DNA from: Oscillibacter sp.
GTDB lineage: Bacteria; Bacillota; Clostridia; Oscillospirales; Oscillospiraceae
Length of the DNA stretch: 32,325 bases
NCBI GenBank assembly: GCA_022795445.1
Contig: JAAWGR010000030.1
Coordinates: forward strand, 1 to 32,325
Direction of reading: 5' to 3'
Shown: positions 16,376-24,891 of the stretch, in pieces
How the letters are laid out: every line of letters begins with the position of its first letter
How positions within the stretch are numbered: the stretch's first letter is position 1
Made by a program: the position numbers and the translations under genes
The notes under the pieces: model-generated
Seen by the model: the letters and a program-made list of their open reading frames with translations, nothing else
Told to the model about the DNA's origin: nothing
The model's database searches: none

Positions 16376-17460
16376 TGTGCCGCCCTCCATTCGTTCAAAA
16401 TTTGTTCCATCTGCGCCTCCACGGTGGAGAGTGCGTTGACTTCCCCGGCGTTGGCTCCGCAGAAGAACAGGCCGTTCTCCCAATCGCCGTCCACAGCGGC
16501 GATCAGCGCCTTGGAGATACAGTAAGGTGCCGTTTTACAGTCGCAGGCGGAGAGGCACCGGTTGCAGCGGGTGATCTTCGGCTGCGCCCCAGCCTCCACC
16601 CGTTGGATGAGAGGACTTTGCAGGGCGCGGCCCGGCATACCGACGGGACTCTGCACGATGGTAATATCCTCCTGCTTCGCGTCCAGCAGCGCCTGTTTAT
16701 AGCCGCCGCTTGCATCGCACTCCTCTGTGGCAATGAACCGGGTTGCAAACTGTGCCCCTGCCGCGCCTTCATCCATATAACGCCGCATTTCCGCGCCGTT
16801 TTTTACGCCGCCCGCTACAAACACCGGGATATCCCGCCGGTACTTCTCCCGGAATGGCCCCAACGCGTCCAACACCTCCCGCAGGAGGGCCGAAAGCGGC
16901 TTTGGACATCCGGCCTGAGCCTCCCTGGCATCCTCCGGGGAGAACCCCAGGTGCCCGCCCGCAAGAGGGCCTTCCAGGACGACGAAATCCGGCGCACGGC
17001 TGTAACGCCGGTCCCACAGCTTGCAGATCAGCGCCGCTGAACGTCCGCCGCTGACGACAGGAGCCAGCGCCGCGCTGCTCTCCGGAACCTCTGCCGCAAT
17101 CTCAGGAAGATCCTTCGGGAGACCCGCGCCGCAGACGATGGCGTCCGCCCCCGCCTGGAGGGCCGTCCGCACACTGGCGGCGTACTGTGAGGCGGCGACC
17201 ATGACGTTCACTGCCACCAGCCCCGCGCCCTTGGCGATTTCTTTTGCCCGATGGATCTGCCGGGTCAGCGCCCGGAGGTTGGCCTCGTTAAAATTGGTAG
17301 AAAAATCCGGCTCCCGGAACCCGCAGAACGCGGCGGAGATGGTCCCCATGCCGCCCTGTGCGGCTACAGCCCCGGCTAAACGCTCCAAGCTGACGCCAAT
17401 GCCCATTCCTCCTTGCAGGATGGGGACATGCAGGGTCTTCCCCCCAATCGTCACGCCCAT
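16372..17460 (-). CDS. FabK-like nitronate monooxygenase-family FMN protein with C-terminal Cys cluster
   Basis: A 362-residue TIM-barrel flavoprotein of the nitronate monooxygenase/FabK/2-nitropropane dioxygenase superfamily. N-terminal VPILQGGMGIGVS, flavin phosphate-binding segments GGH (168-170, His170 aligned with the catalytic His of FabK) and VAGGVKNG (215-222). The C-terminal CNRCLSACDCKTAPYC (299-314) has five cysteines that could hold a metal or iron-sulfur centre; true FabK lacks this. It overlaps the fabK stop by 10 nt and the fabD start by 4 nt, so it is firmly inside the operon. The second FabK-like enzyme could be an accessory enoyl reductase, an isomerase of unsaturated acyl-ACP or an unrelated oxidase; the sequence does not settle which. 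Confidence 0.85.
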   Translation of the reverse strand: MGVTIGGKTLHVPILQGGMGIGVSLERLAGAVAAQGGMGTISAAFCGFREPDFSTNFNEANLRALTRQIHRAKEIAKGAGLVAVNVMVAASQYAASVRTALQAGADAIVCGAGLPKDLPEIAAEVPESSAALAPVVSGGRSAALICKLWDRRYSRAPDFVVLEGPLAGGHLGFSPEDAREAQAGCPKPLSALLREVLDALGPFREKYRRDIPVFVAGGVKNGAEMRRYMDEGAAGAQFATRFIATEECDASGGYKQALLDAKQEDITIVQSPVGMPGRALQSPLIQRVEAGAQPKITRCNRCLSACDCKTAPYCISKALIAAVDGDWENGLFFCGANAGEVNALSTVEAQMEQILNEWRAAQ

Positions 17461-18389
17461 TCCCGGTCCACCATATCCAGAACGGCCTTTCCTCCGGCAT
17501 ACAATTCCTCGAAAATCTGCCGGACGGGCTTGATCTCATGAAGCAGGCCCGCCGTCTGGCCCAGCATGACGCTGCCGGTCTCCACATCGCCCTCCAGAAC
17601 GGCGCGGCGCAATCCGCCCAGGGTAACGGTTTCCAGTTCTTCCAAGGACGCGCCCCGCTTTTCCATTTCCAGATATCTGCGGGACATTTTGTTCTTCAAA
17701 ACCCGCACCGGCCCGCCGATGGAACGGCCCGTTACAATGGTGTCGCTGTCCTTGGCCTTCAGCACGGCTTGTTTATAGTTCTCATGGATGGGACATTCCC
17801 GGCTTGTCAGCAGGCAGGTGCCCACCTGTACGCCGCAGGCCCCCAAAGCCAGCGCCGCCGCCATCTGCCGTCCATCGGCGATGCCGCCCGCGGCAATGAC
17901 GGGTATGTCTACCGCGTCGATCACCTGGGGCACCAGGGCCATGGTGGTCATCTCTCCCACATGTCCACCGGACTCGGTGCCCTCCGCGATCACGGCGTCC
18001 ACACCGTAGCGGATCAGCCGCCGCGCCAGCACTGCCGCCGCAACAACTGGGATTACTTTGATTCCCGCTTCTTTCCAGGCAGGGATGTATTTCCCGGGAT
18101 TTCCCGCGCCGGTGGTGACCACTTTAACGCCCTCCTCCAGGATAACCTGGGCGATGTCGTCCGCAAAGGGACTCATCAGCATGAGGTTGACGCCGAAGGG
18201 TTTATCGGTCAAGGACTTTGCCCGTTGGATTTCCTCCCGGAGGCGCGCCCCGTCCCAGCCGCCGGTAGCGATCATGCCCAAGGCGCCGGCATTGGAGCAG
18301 GCGGCGGCGAATTCACCGGTGGCGATATTGGCCATGCCGCCCTGGATAATCGGAAACTCCGTTCCTAGGATTTCATTCAGCTTTTTCAT
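17451..18389 (-). CDS. fabK: Enoyl-ACP reductase II FabK
   Basis: A 312-residue FMN-dependent enoyl-ACP reductase, the step done by FabI in many other bacteria and the reason FabK organisms resist triclosan. Seen: PIIQGGMANIATG (13-25), the GTESGGHVGE segment with His143 (aligned with the active His of pneumococcal FabK), AAGGIADG and GTCLLTSRE. Length fits FabK exactly. Start ATG 18389 follows AAAGGAG, 10 nt after the fabH stop. No fabI or fabL is in the window. Confidence 0.96.
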   Translation of the reverse strand: MKKLNEILGTEFPIIQGGMANIATGEFAAACSNAGALGMIATGGWDGARLREEIQRAKSLTDKPFGVNLMLMSPFADDIAQVILEEGVKVVTTGAGNPGKYIPAWKEAGIKVIPVVAAAVLARRLIRYGVDAVIAEGTESGGHVGEMTTMALVPQVIDAVDIPVIAAGGIADGRQMAAALALGACGVQVGTCLLTSRECPIHENYKQAVLKAKDSDTIVTGRSIGGPVRVLKNKMSRRYLEMEKRGASLEELETVTLGGLRRAVLEGDVETGSVMLGQTAGLLHEIKPVRQIFEELYAGGKAVLDMVDREWA

Positions 18390-18399
18390 AGAAACTCCT

Positions 18400-19350
18400 T
18401 TATGCAAACTCGATCAAGCATCCTCCCCAAGTCAGCCCGCCGCCAAAGCCGACGGCCAGTACACAGCTTCCTGGGCCGATCTTTCCCTGTTCGTGCAGCT
18501 CGCTTAAAACCAGAGGGATGCTGGCGGCAGAGGTGTTTCCGTACTCGCCAATGTTCTGGTAGCACTTCTCCGGAGGAATGCGGCACCGCCGGAGGGCCAG
18601 GTCGATGATCCGGGCGTTGGCTTGGTGCAGAACGAAAAAGTCTATCTCATCAATGGTCTTTCCCGCCTTTTCCAGCACCTGCCCGATGCACCAGGGCACC
18701 GCCTCCACAGCAAACTTGAAAACCTTTGTGCCCTCCATGGAAATCAAGCTTCTCCCTCCTGTCTCCGCGCCAGGGACGTGGAGCAGAGTATCGTTTCCAT
18801 GGCAGCCCACTACGGCAGAAATACTGGGGAATTCCGCCCGGCACTCCACTACAGCAGCCCCCGCGCCATCGCCAAAGAGGATGCATGTCCCGCGGTCCTC
18901 CCAATTGATCAGGCGGCTAAGCTGTTCCGCGCCAACGACAAGGCCGTACTTACGCGGGGCGGCGTTCAGCAGGCATTCCATAGTATGCAGGGCAAATAAA
19001 AAGCCAGTGCAGGCGGCGTTGAGGTCAAAGCAGGGGATGTCTTCCGGAAGCCCCAATTCCCGCTGTAACAGGCACGCCGCTGAGGGAACCAGCGTATCCG
19101 GCGAAAGTGTCGCCACAATGCAAGCGCCGACCTCCCCTGGCGTGATTCCGGCGCTTTCCAGCGCCTGTCGGGCGGCGGCGGCCGTCAGGCTGAGGAAGGT
19201 ATCTCCCTCTGTGCTGTGACGGCGGTTCCGGATGCCGGTACGGCTGACGATCCACGCGTCGTTGGTATCCACCCGTGCGGCGATGTCCTGGTTGCTGACG
19301 ATGGTATCCGGCACACCCCGCCCTGTGCCGCAAATCTTGATTCCGTTCAT
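18400..19350 (-). CDS. fabH: Beta-ketoacyl-ACP synthase III FabH
   Basis: A 316-residue initiating condensing enzyme. The catalytic triad is Cys114 (NAACTGF), His242 (LHQANARI) and Asn272 (GNTSAAS). It joins acetyl-CoA (or a branched starter) to malonyl-ACP; primer preference cannot be told from this. Start ATG 19350 has AAGGAGG and overlaps the accA stop by 4 nt. Confidence 0.98.
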   Translation of the reverse strand: MNGIKICGTGRGVPDTIVSNQDIAARVDTNDAWIVSRTGIRNRRHSTEGDTFLSLTAAAARQALESAGITPGEVGACIVATLSPDTLVPSAACLLQRELGLPEDIPCFDLNAACTGFLFALHTMECLLNAAPRKYGLVVGAEQLSRLINWEDRGTCILFGDGAGAAVVECRAEFPSISAVVGCHGNDTLLHVPGAETGGRSLISMEGTKVFKFAVEAVPWCIGQVLEKAGKTIDEIDFFVLHQANARIIDLALRRCRIPPEKCYQNIGEYGNTSAASIPLVLSELHEQGKIGPGSCVLAVGFGGGLTWGGCLIEFA

Positions 19351-20153
19351 GTTTCCTCCTTGGCCGGGACGCCCAGCTTCCGGAATTTTTTGTACCGGGC
19401 GGCCTGGGGAAAGTTCTCTTTTAGCATCGCCGTCAAGTGTCGGCTGATAGCCCGGTCAACCTCCCGCATCGCTTGGGCAGGCGCTGTATGCGCCCCTCCT
19501 TCCGGCTCTGGGATCATGTCGTCGATGACGCCTAGCGGCAGGAGGTCTGCCGCGGTCAGCTTCATCAGCTCACAGGCTTCCTCATGCCGTCCCGAATCCC
19601 GCCACAGGATGGAGGCAAACCCCTCCGGCGAGAGGATCGCATACACGGCGTTTTCCAGCATCAGCACCCGGTCGGCAGCCGCCAGCGCCAACGCGCCGCC
19701 GCTGTTGCCCTCTCCGGTGATAATTGCCAAAACAGGGACCTTTAAGCGGCTCATCTCAAACAAATTCCGGGCGATGGCCTCCCCTTGCCCATGCGCCTCG
19801 GCTTCTAAGCCGGGGTAGGCTCCGGAAGTATCGATAAAAGTAATGACCGGACGGCGAAATTTCTCTGCTTGTTTCATCAACCGCAATGCCTTGCGATACC
19901 CTTCCGGGCTTGGCATCCCGAAATTGCAGCGGATGCTTTCCTCCGCCGTCTTGCCTTTCCGGGTGCCGATAACGGTCACAGGCCGCCCGTGGTACAGGGC
20001 CACGCCGCCCAAGATTGCCGGGTCTTCCCGGCAGAGGCGGTCGCCTTTCTGCTCAAAGAAATCGGTAAACAAGGCGCCGATGTAATCGGTAATGTTGGGC
20101 CGCTGCGGATTTCGGGCAATGGCAACCCGCTCCGCGGCGCTGAGTTTGCTCAT
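19347..20153 (-). CDS. accA: Acetyl-CoA carboxylase carboxyltransferase alpha subunit
   Basis: A 268-residue alpha subunit of the carboxyltransferase that transfers CO2 from carboxybiotin to acetyl-CoA. Typical stretches include RPNITDYIGALFTDF, TFIDTSGAYPGLEAEAHGQGEAIA, ITGEGNSGGALALAAAD and SPEGFASILWRD. It is shorter than the E. coli protein (about 319) because the N-terminal helical part is reduced, as in many Firmicutes. ATGA overlaps join it to accD and fabH. Confidence 0.97.
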   Translation of the reverse strand: MSKLSAAERVAIARNPQRPNITDYIGALFTDFFEQKGDRLCREDPAILGGVALYHGRPVTVIGTRKGKTAEESIRCNFGMPSPEGYRKALRLMKQAEKFRRPVITFIDTSGAYPGLEAEAHGQGEAIARNLFEMSRLKVPVLAIITGEGNSGGALALAAADRVLMLENAVYAILSPEGFASILWRDSGRHEEACELMKLTAADLLPLGVIDDMIPEPEGGAHTAPAQAMREVDRAISRHLTAMLKENFPQAARYKKFRKLGVPAKEET

Positions 20154-21004
20154 GGGCGGCCTCCTTTCTCGTGCAGGCGCAGGAGCTGCGCAAGGGTATC
20201 CCGCATCTGGGCACGGGGGACAACGGCGTCCACAAACCCGTGCTCCTCCTGATACTCCGCCCGCTGGAACCCCTCCGGCAGGGTCTCGCCGATGGTCTGC
20301 TGGATGACCCGCGGCCCGGCAAAACCAATCAACGCTCCCGGCTCCGCGAGGATGATGTCGCCCAAGGATGCAAAGCTTGCCGTGACGCCGCCGGTGGTGG
20401 GGTCCGTCAGGACGGAGATGTACAGCAATCCTTTATCGGAAAACCGCGCCAGAGCGGCGCTGGTCTTGGCCATCTGCATGAGGGACAGGATGCCTTCCTG
20501 CATCCGCGCCCCGCCGCTGGCGGAAAAAATCACCAGCGACAGTTTGTTTTTCGCAGCGTACTCAATGGCAAGGGTGATCTTCTCGCCCACCGCCGCGCTC
20601 ATACTGCCCATGAAAAACCGGCTGTCCAGCACACCCACTACGCATTTCCGTCCCCCAATCGTCCCCGTCGCAGTGACGGCGGCTTCCGTAAGCCCGGTCT
20701 TGCGCTGGACGGCGCGCTGTTTCTCCCGGTAGCCCGGGAACGCCAGCGGGTCGCCGGCGGGAAGCTTGGCGTTCAGCTCCCGGAAGCTGCCAGGGTCCAG
20801 GATCGTGCTCAAACGGTAATACGCGCCAATCGGCCAGTGGTACCCACATTCCGGACAGACGGAAAGGCCCTGTTCCACCGTTTTCCGCAGGCTCTCCGTA
20901 CCGCACTTAGGGCAGGCAATCAGTTTATCGCCTGGGACATAATTGTCCCGGATGGCTTTCATCGCCAGCAGCCGGGCGCGCCGCTTGGCAAAAATATGGT
21001 TCAT
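20150..21004 (-). CDS. accD: Acetyl-CoA carboxylase carboxyltransferase beta subunit
   Basis: A 284-residue beta subunit with the four-cysteine zinc ribbon CPKC (31-34) and CPEC (50-53), followed by the crotonase-type carboxyltransferase core (SASGGARMQEGILSLMQMAKT, TDPTTGGVTASFA, EPGALIGFAGPRVIQQT). Works as an alpha2-beta2 complex with the next gene. ATG overlaps the accC stop by 4 nt. Confidence 0.98.
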   Translation of the reverse strand: MNHIFAKRRARLLAMKAIRDNYVPGDKLIACPKCGTESLRKTVEQGLSVCPECGYHWPIGAYYRLSTILDPGSFRELNAKLPAGDPLAFPGYREKQRAVQRKTGLTEAAVTATGTIGGRKCVVGVLDSRFFMGSMSAAVGEKITLAIEYAAKNKLSLVIFSASGGARMQEGILSLMQMAKTSAALARFSDKGLLYISVLTDPTTGGVTASFASLGDIILAEPGALIGFAGPRVIQQTIGETLPEGFQRAEYQEEHGFVDAVVPRAQMRDTLAQLLRLHEKGGRP

Positions 21005-22389
21005 ACGCTGTCCGCCTCCTTTTCATGGACCCGGCGGCTGAAGTCCAGCAGCTCTGGAAGATGATCTTCCAGGAAAGCTGTAGAGCAGCGGCCCCGGACA
21101 AAGGCCGGATGGTAGAGGATTTCATAGGAGAAATCCGCATTGGTGGGAAAGCCCTCTAACGTAAACTCTTCCAGACAGCGGCGCATTTTCCGGATGGCTT
21201 CCAGGCGGTTTGCGCCGTGGGCAAGGATTTTCGCTGCCAGAGAATCGTAGTACGGCGGCATGATGCAGCCGTTGTAGAGGCAGGAATCGATCCGAACCCC
21301 TGTACCGCCGGGGAAGTGTAAGAATTCTACTTTGCCTGGGCAGGGGAGGAAATCCGCCGCCGGGTTTTCGGCGTTGATGCGGCACTCGATGGCATGGCCC
21401 TGGATGCAGACGTCCTCCTGGGCGATGTCCAGCGGCAGGCCGGAGGCGATCCGCAGCTGCTGCCGCACCAGATCAACGCCTGTTACCATCTCCGTAACGC
21501 CGTGTTCCACCTGGATCCGGGTGTTCATTTCCATGAAATAAAAATGGCCCCCATCCAGCAGAAACTCCACCGTGCCTGCACCCTCATAGCCTACGGCCTG
21601 GGCGGCTTTGACGGCAGCTTCCCCCATCGCCGCCCGGAGTTCGGGCGTCAGGCCCTGGGCGGGGGCTTCTTCGATAAGCTTCTGATTCCGCCGCTGGATG
21701 GAGCAGTCCCGGTCGCCCAGGTGGATGGTGTTCCCATGGCGGTCGGCCAGAATCTGCACCTCAATGTGCCGGGGCCGCTCCACCAGTTTTTCCACATACA
21801 GCTCCCCGCTGGAGAAACACGCCATCGCTTCCGCCTTGGCCTCTGCCCAAGCAGCCGGAAGCGCCTCTGCGTTGTCGCAGCGGCGGATGCCGCGGCCTCC
21901 GCCTCCGGCGGAAGCTTTCAGCAGCACAGGATACCCCACTTCTTCCGCTGTCTGCAAGGCGTCTTCCACAGAGGCCGCCGGACCGGCGGAACCAGGCGTA
22001 ACAGGCACGCCTGCCTTACGCATCAAATCCCGGGCGGCGGATTTTGAGCCCGCCTTCCGGATGGCGCTGCCGGATGGCCCGATGAATGTAATCCCTTCCT
22101 CCGCACAAGCGTCGGCAAAATCCGCGTTTTCCGACAGGAAGCCATAACCGGGATGGATGCCGTCACAGCCCGCCGCCTTGGCGACGGTTAAAAGGGCGTC
22201 CTGGCTGAGGTAGCTGTCGGCAGCCCTGGCGGGGCCGATGCAAACGGCCTCTCCCGCAAGATGTACATGCAGGGCCTCCGCATCGGCCTCGGAGTAGACG
22301 GCCACCGTATCGACCCCCAGCTCCCGGCAGGCCCGGAGGACCCGGAGGGCGATTTCGCCCCGGTTGGCGATCAATACCCGCTTCAGCAT
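21001..22389 (-). CDS. accC: Biotin carboxylase
   Basis: A 462-residue ATP-grasp enzyme that carboxylates the biotin on AccB. Seen: N-terminal RVLIANRGEIALRVLRACRELG, IHPGYGFLSENADFA, the glycine-rich ATP loop GGGGRGIR, IQRRNQKLIEEAPA and MEMNTRIQVEHGVTE. Slightly longer than the usual 450, with an extra C-terminal tail. Its start overlaps the accB stop by 7 nt. Confidence 0.98.
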   Translation of the reverse strand: MLKRVLIANRGEIALRVLRACRELGVDTVAVYSEADAEALHVHLAGEAVCIGPARAADSYLSQDALLTVAKAAGCDGIHPGYGFLSENADFADACAEEGITFIGPSGSAIRKAGSKSAARDLMRKAGVPVTPGSAGPAASVEDALQTAEEVGYPVLLKASAGGGGRGIRRCDNAEALPAAWAEAKAEAMACFSSGELYVEKLVERPRHIEVQILADRHGNTIHLGDRDCSIQRRNQKLIEEAPAQGLTPELRAAMGEAAVKAAQAVGYEGAGTVEFLLDGGHFYFMEMNTRIQVEHGVTEMVTGVDLVRQQLRIASGLPLDIAQEDVCIQGHAIECRINAENPAADFLPCPGKVEFLHFPGGTGVRIDSCLYNGCIMPPYYDSLAAKILAHGANRLEAIRKMRRCLEEFTLEGFPTNADFSYEILYHPAFVRGRCSTAFLEDHLPELLDFSRRVHEKEADSV

Positions 22390-22802
22390 GGCTTATAGCG
22401 CATCAGCGCCTCGCCGAAAGCAGCCAATTCCCCATTTGCTTTCAGCACTGCTTCAATCACGCAGTCGCAGGGAGCGGGGACCTCCACCATCGTCTTCATC
22501 GCTTCCAGCAGACAGAGGGTCTGCCCTTTCTGCACCCGGTCGCCTGGAGAGACGAACGGCGGCTGGTCGGGTGCCGGCGCGGCGTAGAACGTGCCCACCA
22601 GCGGCGCGCTGACGGTGGGGCCCTCCTCCTCTTGGACCGGCACGGCAGCGAGGACAGGCGCAGGCGCGCCGGCTGCGGGGCCCATCGGGACGGCGGCGCC
22701 TCTGGATAATTCTATTGTAAAATCCCCCTTGGACAGCTTGAGGCTTTGCAGCGTCGAGCGGTCGAAGCGGGCCATCAAATCATAGAGTTCTTGGTTGGTC
22801 AT
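22383..22802 (-). CDS. accB: Biotin carboxyl carrier protein
   Basis: A 139-residue carrier. The N-terminal helix (MTNQELYDLMARFD) is followed by an Ala/Pro-rich linker (about 35-62) and the biotinyl domain with EAMKTM, Lys103 being the biotin site. The residue after Thr is Met in place of the common EAMKLM/EAMKMM order, which is still functional in form. Start ATG 22802 lies 7 nt after AAGGA; the frame extends two codons to a TTG. Confidence 0.95.
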   Translation of the reverse strand: MTNQELYDLMARFDRSTLQSLKLSKGDFTIELSRGAAVPMGPAAGAPAPVLAAVPVQEEEGPTVSAPLVGTFYAAPAPDQPPFVSPGDRVQKGQTLCLLEAMKTMVEVPAPCDCVIEAVLKANGELAAFGEALMRYKPC

Positions 22803-22834
22803 AGCCAATTCCTTCCCAGTCCGGTTTTGACGTC

Positions 22835-22873
22835 CGCCGGACGCGGGGCCGCGAGAGGGCCATGCGTCCGGCG
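22835..22873 (-). promoter_or_regulatory. Hairpin between acpP and accB
   Basis: A perfect 10-bp inverted repeat (CGCCGGACGC 22835-22844; GCGTCCGGCG 22864-22873) with a 19-nt GC-rich loop in the 88-nt acpP-accB gap. There is no T-tract after it on -, so it is not a standard terminator. It may protect the 3' end of acpP mRNA or act as a processing site, so that ACP is made in excess over the enzymes. Confidence 0.6.
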
Positions 22874-22890
22874 AACATGTTCCTGCAGCC

Positions 22891-23121
22891 TCACGCCTTG
22901 TGGCTGTTCAGATAGTTCACGATATCGGCCACGGTTTTGAGGTTTGCAACATCCGCGTCGTCGACCTTGATGCCGGAGGCGTCTTCCAGGGCCATGATGA
23001 GTTCCATGGCGGCCAGAGAATCCGCGCCCAGGTCGTCGGTGAGGGAGGCTTCCATCGTCACCTGCTCCGCGTCGCAGGCCAGGGTTTCTACGATAATGTC
23101 GCGTACTGCTTCAAATTCCAT
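22891..23121 (-). CDS. acpP: Acyl carrier protein
   Basis: A 76-residue acidic four-helix carrier. The phosphopantetheine site is Ser35 in DDLGADSLAAMEL. All chain intermediates of the downstream enzymes are held on it. The ATG at 23121 with AAGGAG 10 nt upstream is preferred over the 12-codon upstream extension, which runs into the leader. First gene of the operon, as expected for the most abundant product. Confidence 0.97.
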   Translation of the reverse strand: MEFEAVRDIIVETLACDAEQVTMEASLTDDLGADSLAAMELIMALEDASGIKVDDADVANLKTVADIVNYLNSHKA

Positions 23122-23154
23122 AACTAAGTAACTCCTTACGTTTTGTCGAAATTG

Positions 23155-23192
23155 CAATTATTTTAGCTAAAAAAATTTAATTAAAATAATTG
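23155..23192 (-). promoter_or_regulatory. Operator candidate: 11-bp perfect inverted repeat on the fab start site
   Basis: CAATTATTTTA (23155-23165) and TAAAATAATTG (23182-23192) are exact reverse complements, 16 nt apart, in an AT-rich stretch. The predicted transcription start is near 23191, so a bound protein would block the promoter or elongation. The MarR/FabT-like protein at the end of the operon is the natural candidate. The published streptococcal FabT box (TTTGA..TCAAA type) is not matched. Confidence 0.65.
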
Positions 23193-23197
23193 AATTT

Positions 23198-23226
23198 ATT
23201 CTACACATCGGACAGCCATTTGTCAA
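23198..23226 (-). promoter_or_regulatory. Main fab operon promoter
   Basis: On the - strand a perfect TTGACA (23221-23226), a 17-nt spacer and TAGAAT (23198-23203). The leader to acpP ATG is about 70 nt. This is the strongest promoter-like sequence in the window. Confidence 0.85.
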
Positions 23227-23791
23227 GGAAAAATCCGGGCCGGGATGTCAAAAATCCCAGCAAATTTTTATGAGACATTGGAGGAAGCCACAAAAAGGGA
23301 GGGTCGTCCAAAGCAAAGATTCTAGGATCGCCGGGAATGGCGAGAAGGACGTTTCAGAGAGGTTCTCCAGTGCGGCGCTGTGCCAATTTGCAAAGGAGAT
23401 TTTCGTTAAGATCAACAAGAGAAAGATAATAAGAGCCGTGGAAACCGTCAAATTTAATCATTGTCCGCGAGTAGGAAAAATACTATCATTTAAAGCTGTA
23501 AAGCGTAAATGTAAATCAAGGAAGAAATCCAGGGAGAATATGGCGGTAAAGCAGCCGGCAGGATCAGCCGGAGTATTTTTCACGCAAATATACGAAACGA
23601 TTTAAATGGCTAAAGCAGCGTCATGCTGCGTGCAGCCAGAAATTCCGCGCCGCTGAACCGGTCCGCTTTTGCGCAGGATTTCCGCCGCTTTTCAATACTT
23701 GGTTCACATTGCAAGGAGCGTATGTGCAGAGTTTGGCCCGTCCGGCAGCTTTGTATATGCTGCAAATTCTGCGAAAAAGATGAGAATTGCT
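23227..23791. other. 565-nt intergenic region with no supported gene
   Basis: Between the fab promoter and the transporter operon. The left half (about 23230-23610) is richer in AT than its surroundings. A 111-codon + frame (23270-23605) has no ribosome site and an unlikely, very basic product. A short inverted repeat GCAGCGTCATGCTGC (23616-23630) was seen. No convincing promoter for the transporter operon could be picked, although one must be near. Confidence 0.6.
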
Positions 23792-24859
23792 ATGAAAAAG
23801 ATCCTTACCGGCATCCTTGCCCTCGCGATGGTACTGTCACTGGCAGCCTGCGGTTCTTCCCCGGCTCCGGCGGCGTCCGACACTGGAACCGACACCCCTG
23901 CCGATTCCGCTCCCGCGGCGGCAGACGCGGAGGCATACCCCGCCAAGAACATCCAAGGCACCATCATGTGGAGCGCCGGCGGCGTGTGCGACATCGTATC
24001 CCGCGCCATCGGCCTGCTGGCGCAGGAGGAACTGGGCCAGACCATTGTGTTCACCAACCGCGCCGGTTCCGGCGGCGGCGTGGCGACCGCTTACGTCGAC
24101 GCTCAGGACGCCGACGGCTATGAGCTGCTGTTCGGCGCAGAGAATCCCCAGATCGCCAAAGTGATGGGCACCAGCGAGCTGGATTATGATGATTTTTATC
24201 CCATCGACCTCTTGTGCAACAGTTTCAGCGGCATCTTCGTCGCCAAGGATTCCCCCTACCAAACCATTGAGGACCTGTTCGACGACCTGCTGGCCAATCC
24301 TGGACAGCGCATCATGGCCTCCACCGGCGCCGGCGGACTGCCTGAGACCGTCTTTACCATGCTCAAGAGCATCAGCGGCGTAGAAGCAACCATGGTTCCC
24401 TTCGACGGTGAGAACGAATGCGCCACCAACGTGATCGGCGGAAACGTGGATTTCAGTATTTCCACCCTGGGTTCCATTGCCGGTTTCTACCAGTCCGGCG
24501 ATATCCGTATCCTGGCTATGTTCCACAACGAACGCCTGGAAAGCTTTGATGACGTTCCCGCCATTACGGAGGTCTATGAGGAATACAATGATATCCTGCC
24601 CTGGTTCCCGTTCTACGGCGTATTTGTCAAGCAGGGCACCGACCAAGCCATTATTGACACCCTGACCGCCGCTTTCCGCAAGGCCTGCGAGGATGAGGGT
24701 TTCCAAGAGATCATTGCCTCTAACGGCTGCTTCATCATAAACATGACGGGCGATGAGGCTGTGGAATATCTGGCCAAGTATCGTGCGACGACCAGCTACA
24801 TGCTCTACGATTCCGGCGTAGCGGCCATTGATCCCGCCAGCGTGGGCATTTCCCGCTGA
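23792..24859 (+). CDS. tctC: TctC-family tricarboxylate transporter substrate-binding lipoprotein
   Basis: A 355-residue extracytoplasmic binding protein of the tripartite tricarboxylate transporter (TTT) family. Lipoprotein signal MKKILTGILALAMVLSLAAC with lipobox LAAC, Cys20; then an Ala/Asp/Pro-rich linker (about 21-46) and the Bug-type fold (PAKNIQGTIMWSAGGVCDIVSRAI; FTNRAGSGGGVATAYV). The aspartate found in many carboxylate-binding members is not certain here, so the ligand is unknown. The ATG at 23792 gives a normal signal peptide; the preceding sequence has only a poor ribosome site (AAAGATGAG). Heads an operon with the two membrane subunits. Confidence 0.9.
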   Translation: MKKILTGILALAMVLSLAACGSSPAPAASDTGTDTPADSAPAAADAEAYPAKNIQGTIMWSAGGVCDIVSRAIGLLAQEELGQTIVFTNRAGSGGGVATAYVDAQDADGYELLFGAENPQIAKVMGTSELDYDDFYPIDLLCNSFSGIFVAKDSPYQTIEDLFDDLLANPGQRIMASTGAGGLPETVFTMLKSISGVEATMVPFDGENECATNVIGGNVDFSISTLGSIAGFYQSGDIRILAMFHNERLESFDDVPAITEVYEEYNDILPWFPFYGVFVKQGTDQAIIDTLTAAFRKACEDEGFQEIIASNGCFIINMTGDEAVEYLAKYRATTSYMLYDSGVAAIDPASVGISR

Positions 24860-24891
24860 CCGCTGCAGCACCCACGGAAAAACCGTCCATA

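Noticed and set aside
23248..23451. 67-codon - strand frame with a hydrophobic start
   Set aside because: Begins with TTG with no ribosome site and lies between divergent promoters.
23270..23605. 111-codon + strand open frame
   Set aside because: No ribosome site before the ATG, very basic odd composition, no family likeness; treated as non-coding.
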